Positions 63,720 to 64,000 of a stretch of 64,000 nucleotides of DNA are shown here, in pieces. Position 1 is the stretch's first letter; each line of letters opens with the position of its first letter. The position numbers were made by a program, and so were the translations under genes. Source of the DNA: Bedellia somnulentella (Eukaryota > Arthropoda > Insecta > Lepidoptera > Bedelliidae); NCBI GenBank assembly GCA_963576735.1, contig CAUYWD010000155.1, positions 1 to 64,000 on the forward strand, given 5' to 3'. The notes below the pieces were generated by a model. It searched no databases and was not told the origin of the DNA. It was given only the letters and a program-made list of their open reading frames with translations.

Positions 63720-63956
63720 ATGTTAGTAAATGAAATTAGGATGTTGTACTATCTGAATTTTGACTTATGGATCAGACATCTATTCCGAGGAACTAGGATT
63801 TCAGATATGCGACCCCACGAGGATAACGAGGGGACTCCTCCAGGAACTCCCCCGAGAAATCAATTGAGGAGGAAAAGAAGTAGAAGATCTCCTTCTACAT
63901 CTTCTAGTGAAGAGGATAGAACGCCGCATAAGGCGCGAATGATATCAAGCCGTTAG
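63720..63956 (+). other. Short basic ORF, unrecognised
   Basis: A 78-codon frame with a low-complexity C-terminus (TPPGTPPRNQLRRKRSRRSP, STSSSEED). ATG at 63808 (MRPHEDNEGTPPG) could also be the start. It may be the beginning of another LINE ORF1 or a host exon; no domain is visible. Confidence 0.25.
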
Positions 63957-64000
63957 AGTGCTGAGGATGTGCTACTTGCAAGTTTCAAAGGAGAGTACAA

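Overview
The window looks like AT-rich nuclear DNA of an insect, most probably a moth or butterfly. The grounds are intron-containing animal genes, a Dong/R4-type LINE sitting in a TAA repeat, Helitron-like CTAG ends of the lepidopteran type, and dense RTE-like LINEs with matching short elements. The order is inferred, not proven. There is one 200-base assembly gap (39001-39200).

Two host genes are visible, both split into short exons among transposons. On the + strand, four phase-consistent exons (16205-16310, 17244-17323, 20898-21002, 21760-21924) encode the C-terminal part of an HMGXB4 (HMG-box 4) homologue ending in YIMPGL. On the - strand, four phase-consistent exons (46821-46707, 44398-44314, 43319-43180, 42239-42127) encode the N-terminus of a protein laid out like RMDN3/PTPIP51: membrane anchor, short coiled coil, then two FFAT-like VAP-binding motifs.

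The rest is mostly mobile DNA. An RTE-like LINE (family D here) is present in many broken copies. Family A, about 240 bp with an (ATGT)n tail and more than 20 copies, shares both its 5' and 3' ends with LINE D. SINE B, tRNA-headed and about 370 bp with 11 copies, shares the 3' end. This suggests that A and B depend on the LINE D machinery.

Region by region. 1-2590: family A cluster and a tRNA-like palindrome. 2591-7610: LINE debris, a twin-primed LINE D insertion and 333-bp tandem units. 7611-12527: Gag-protease-only BEL/Pao element. 12528-14231: 5' half of a LINE D. 14340-15245: another LINE tail. 16205-22290: HMGXB4 exons, with a Dong element and repeats in the introns. 22728-22979: palindromic MITE. 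23146-30961: LINE D copy interrupted by an intact Copia element and by a second LINE tail that holds a predicted three-way-junction RNA. 36774-37013: piggyBac-like MITE. 40189-41623: nested foldbacks. 42127-46821: RMDN-like gene. 47300-49550: intron-containing remnant of a DD82E-like transposase. 49795-51094: 1.3-kb TIR element. 51827-52993: 46-bp minisatellite with higher-order structure. 53972-62218: PHD/Baculo_FP LINE broken by a 3.1-kb TIR element and a solo LTR. 62270-63560: 35-bp minisatellite around a LINE fragment.

Several insertions date themselves by nesting: a family A copy broken by a TIR element that itself contains SINE B, a LINE broken by Copia with identical LTRs, and a foldback inside a foldback.
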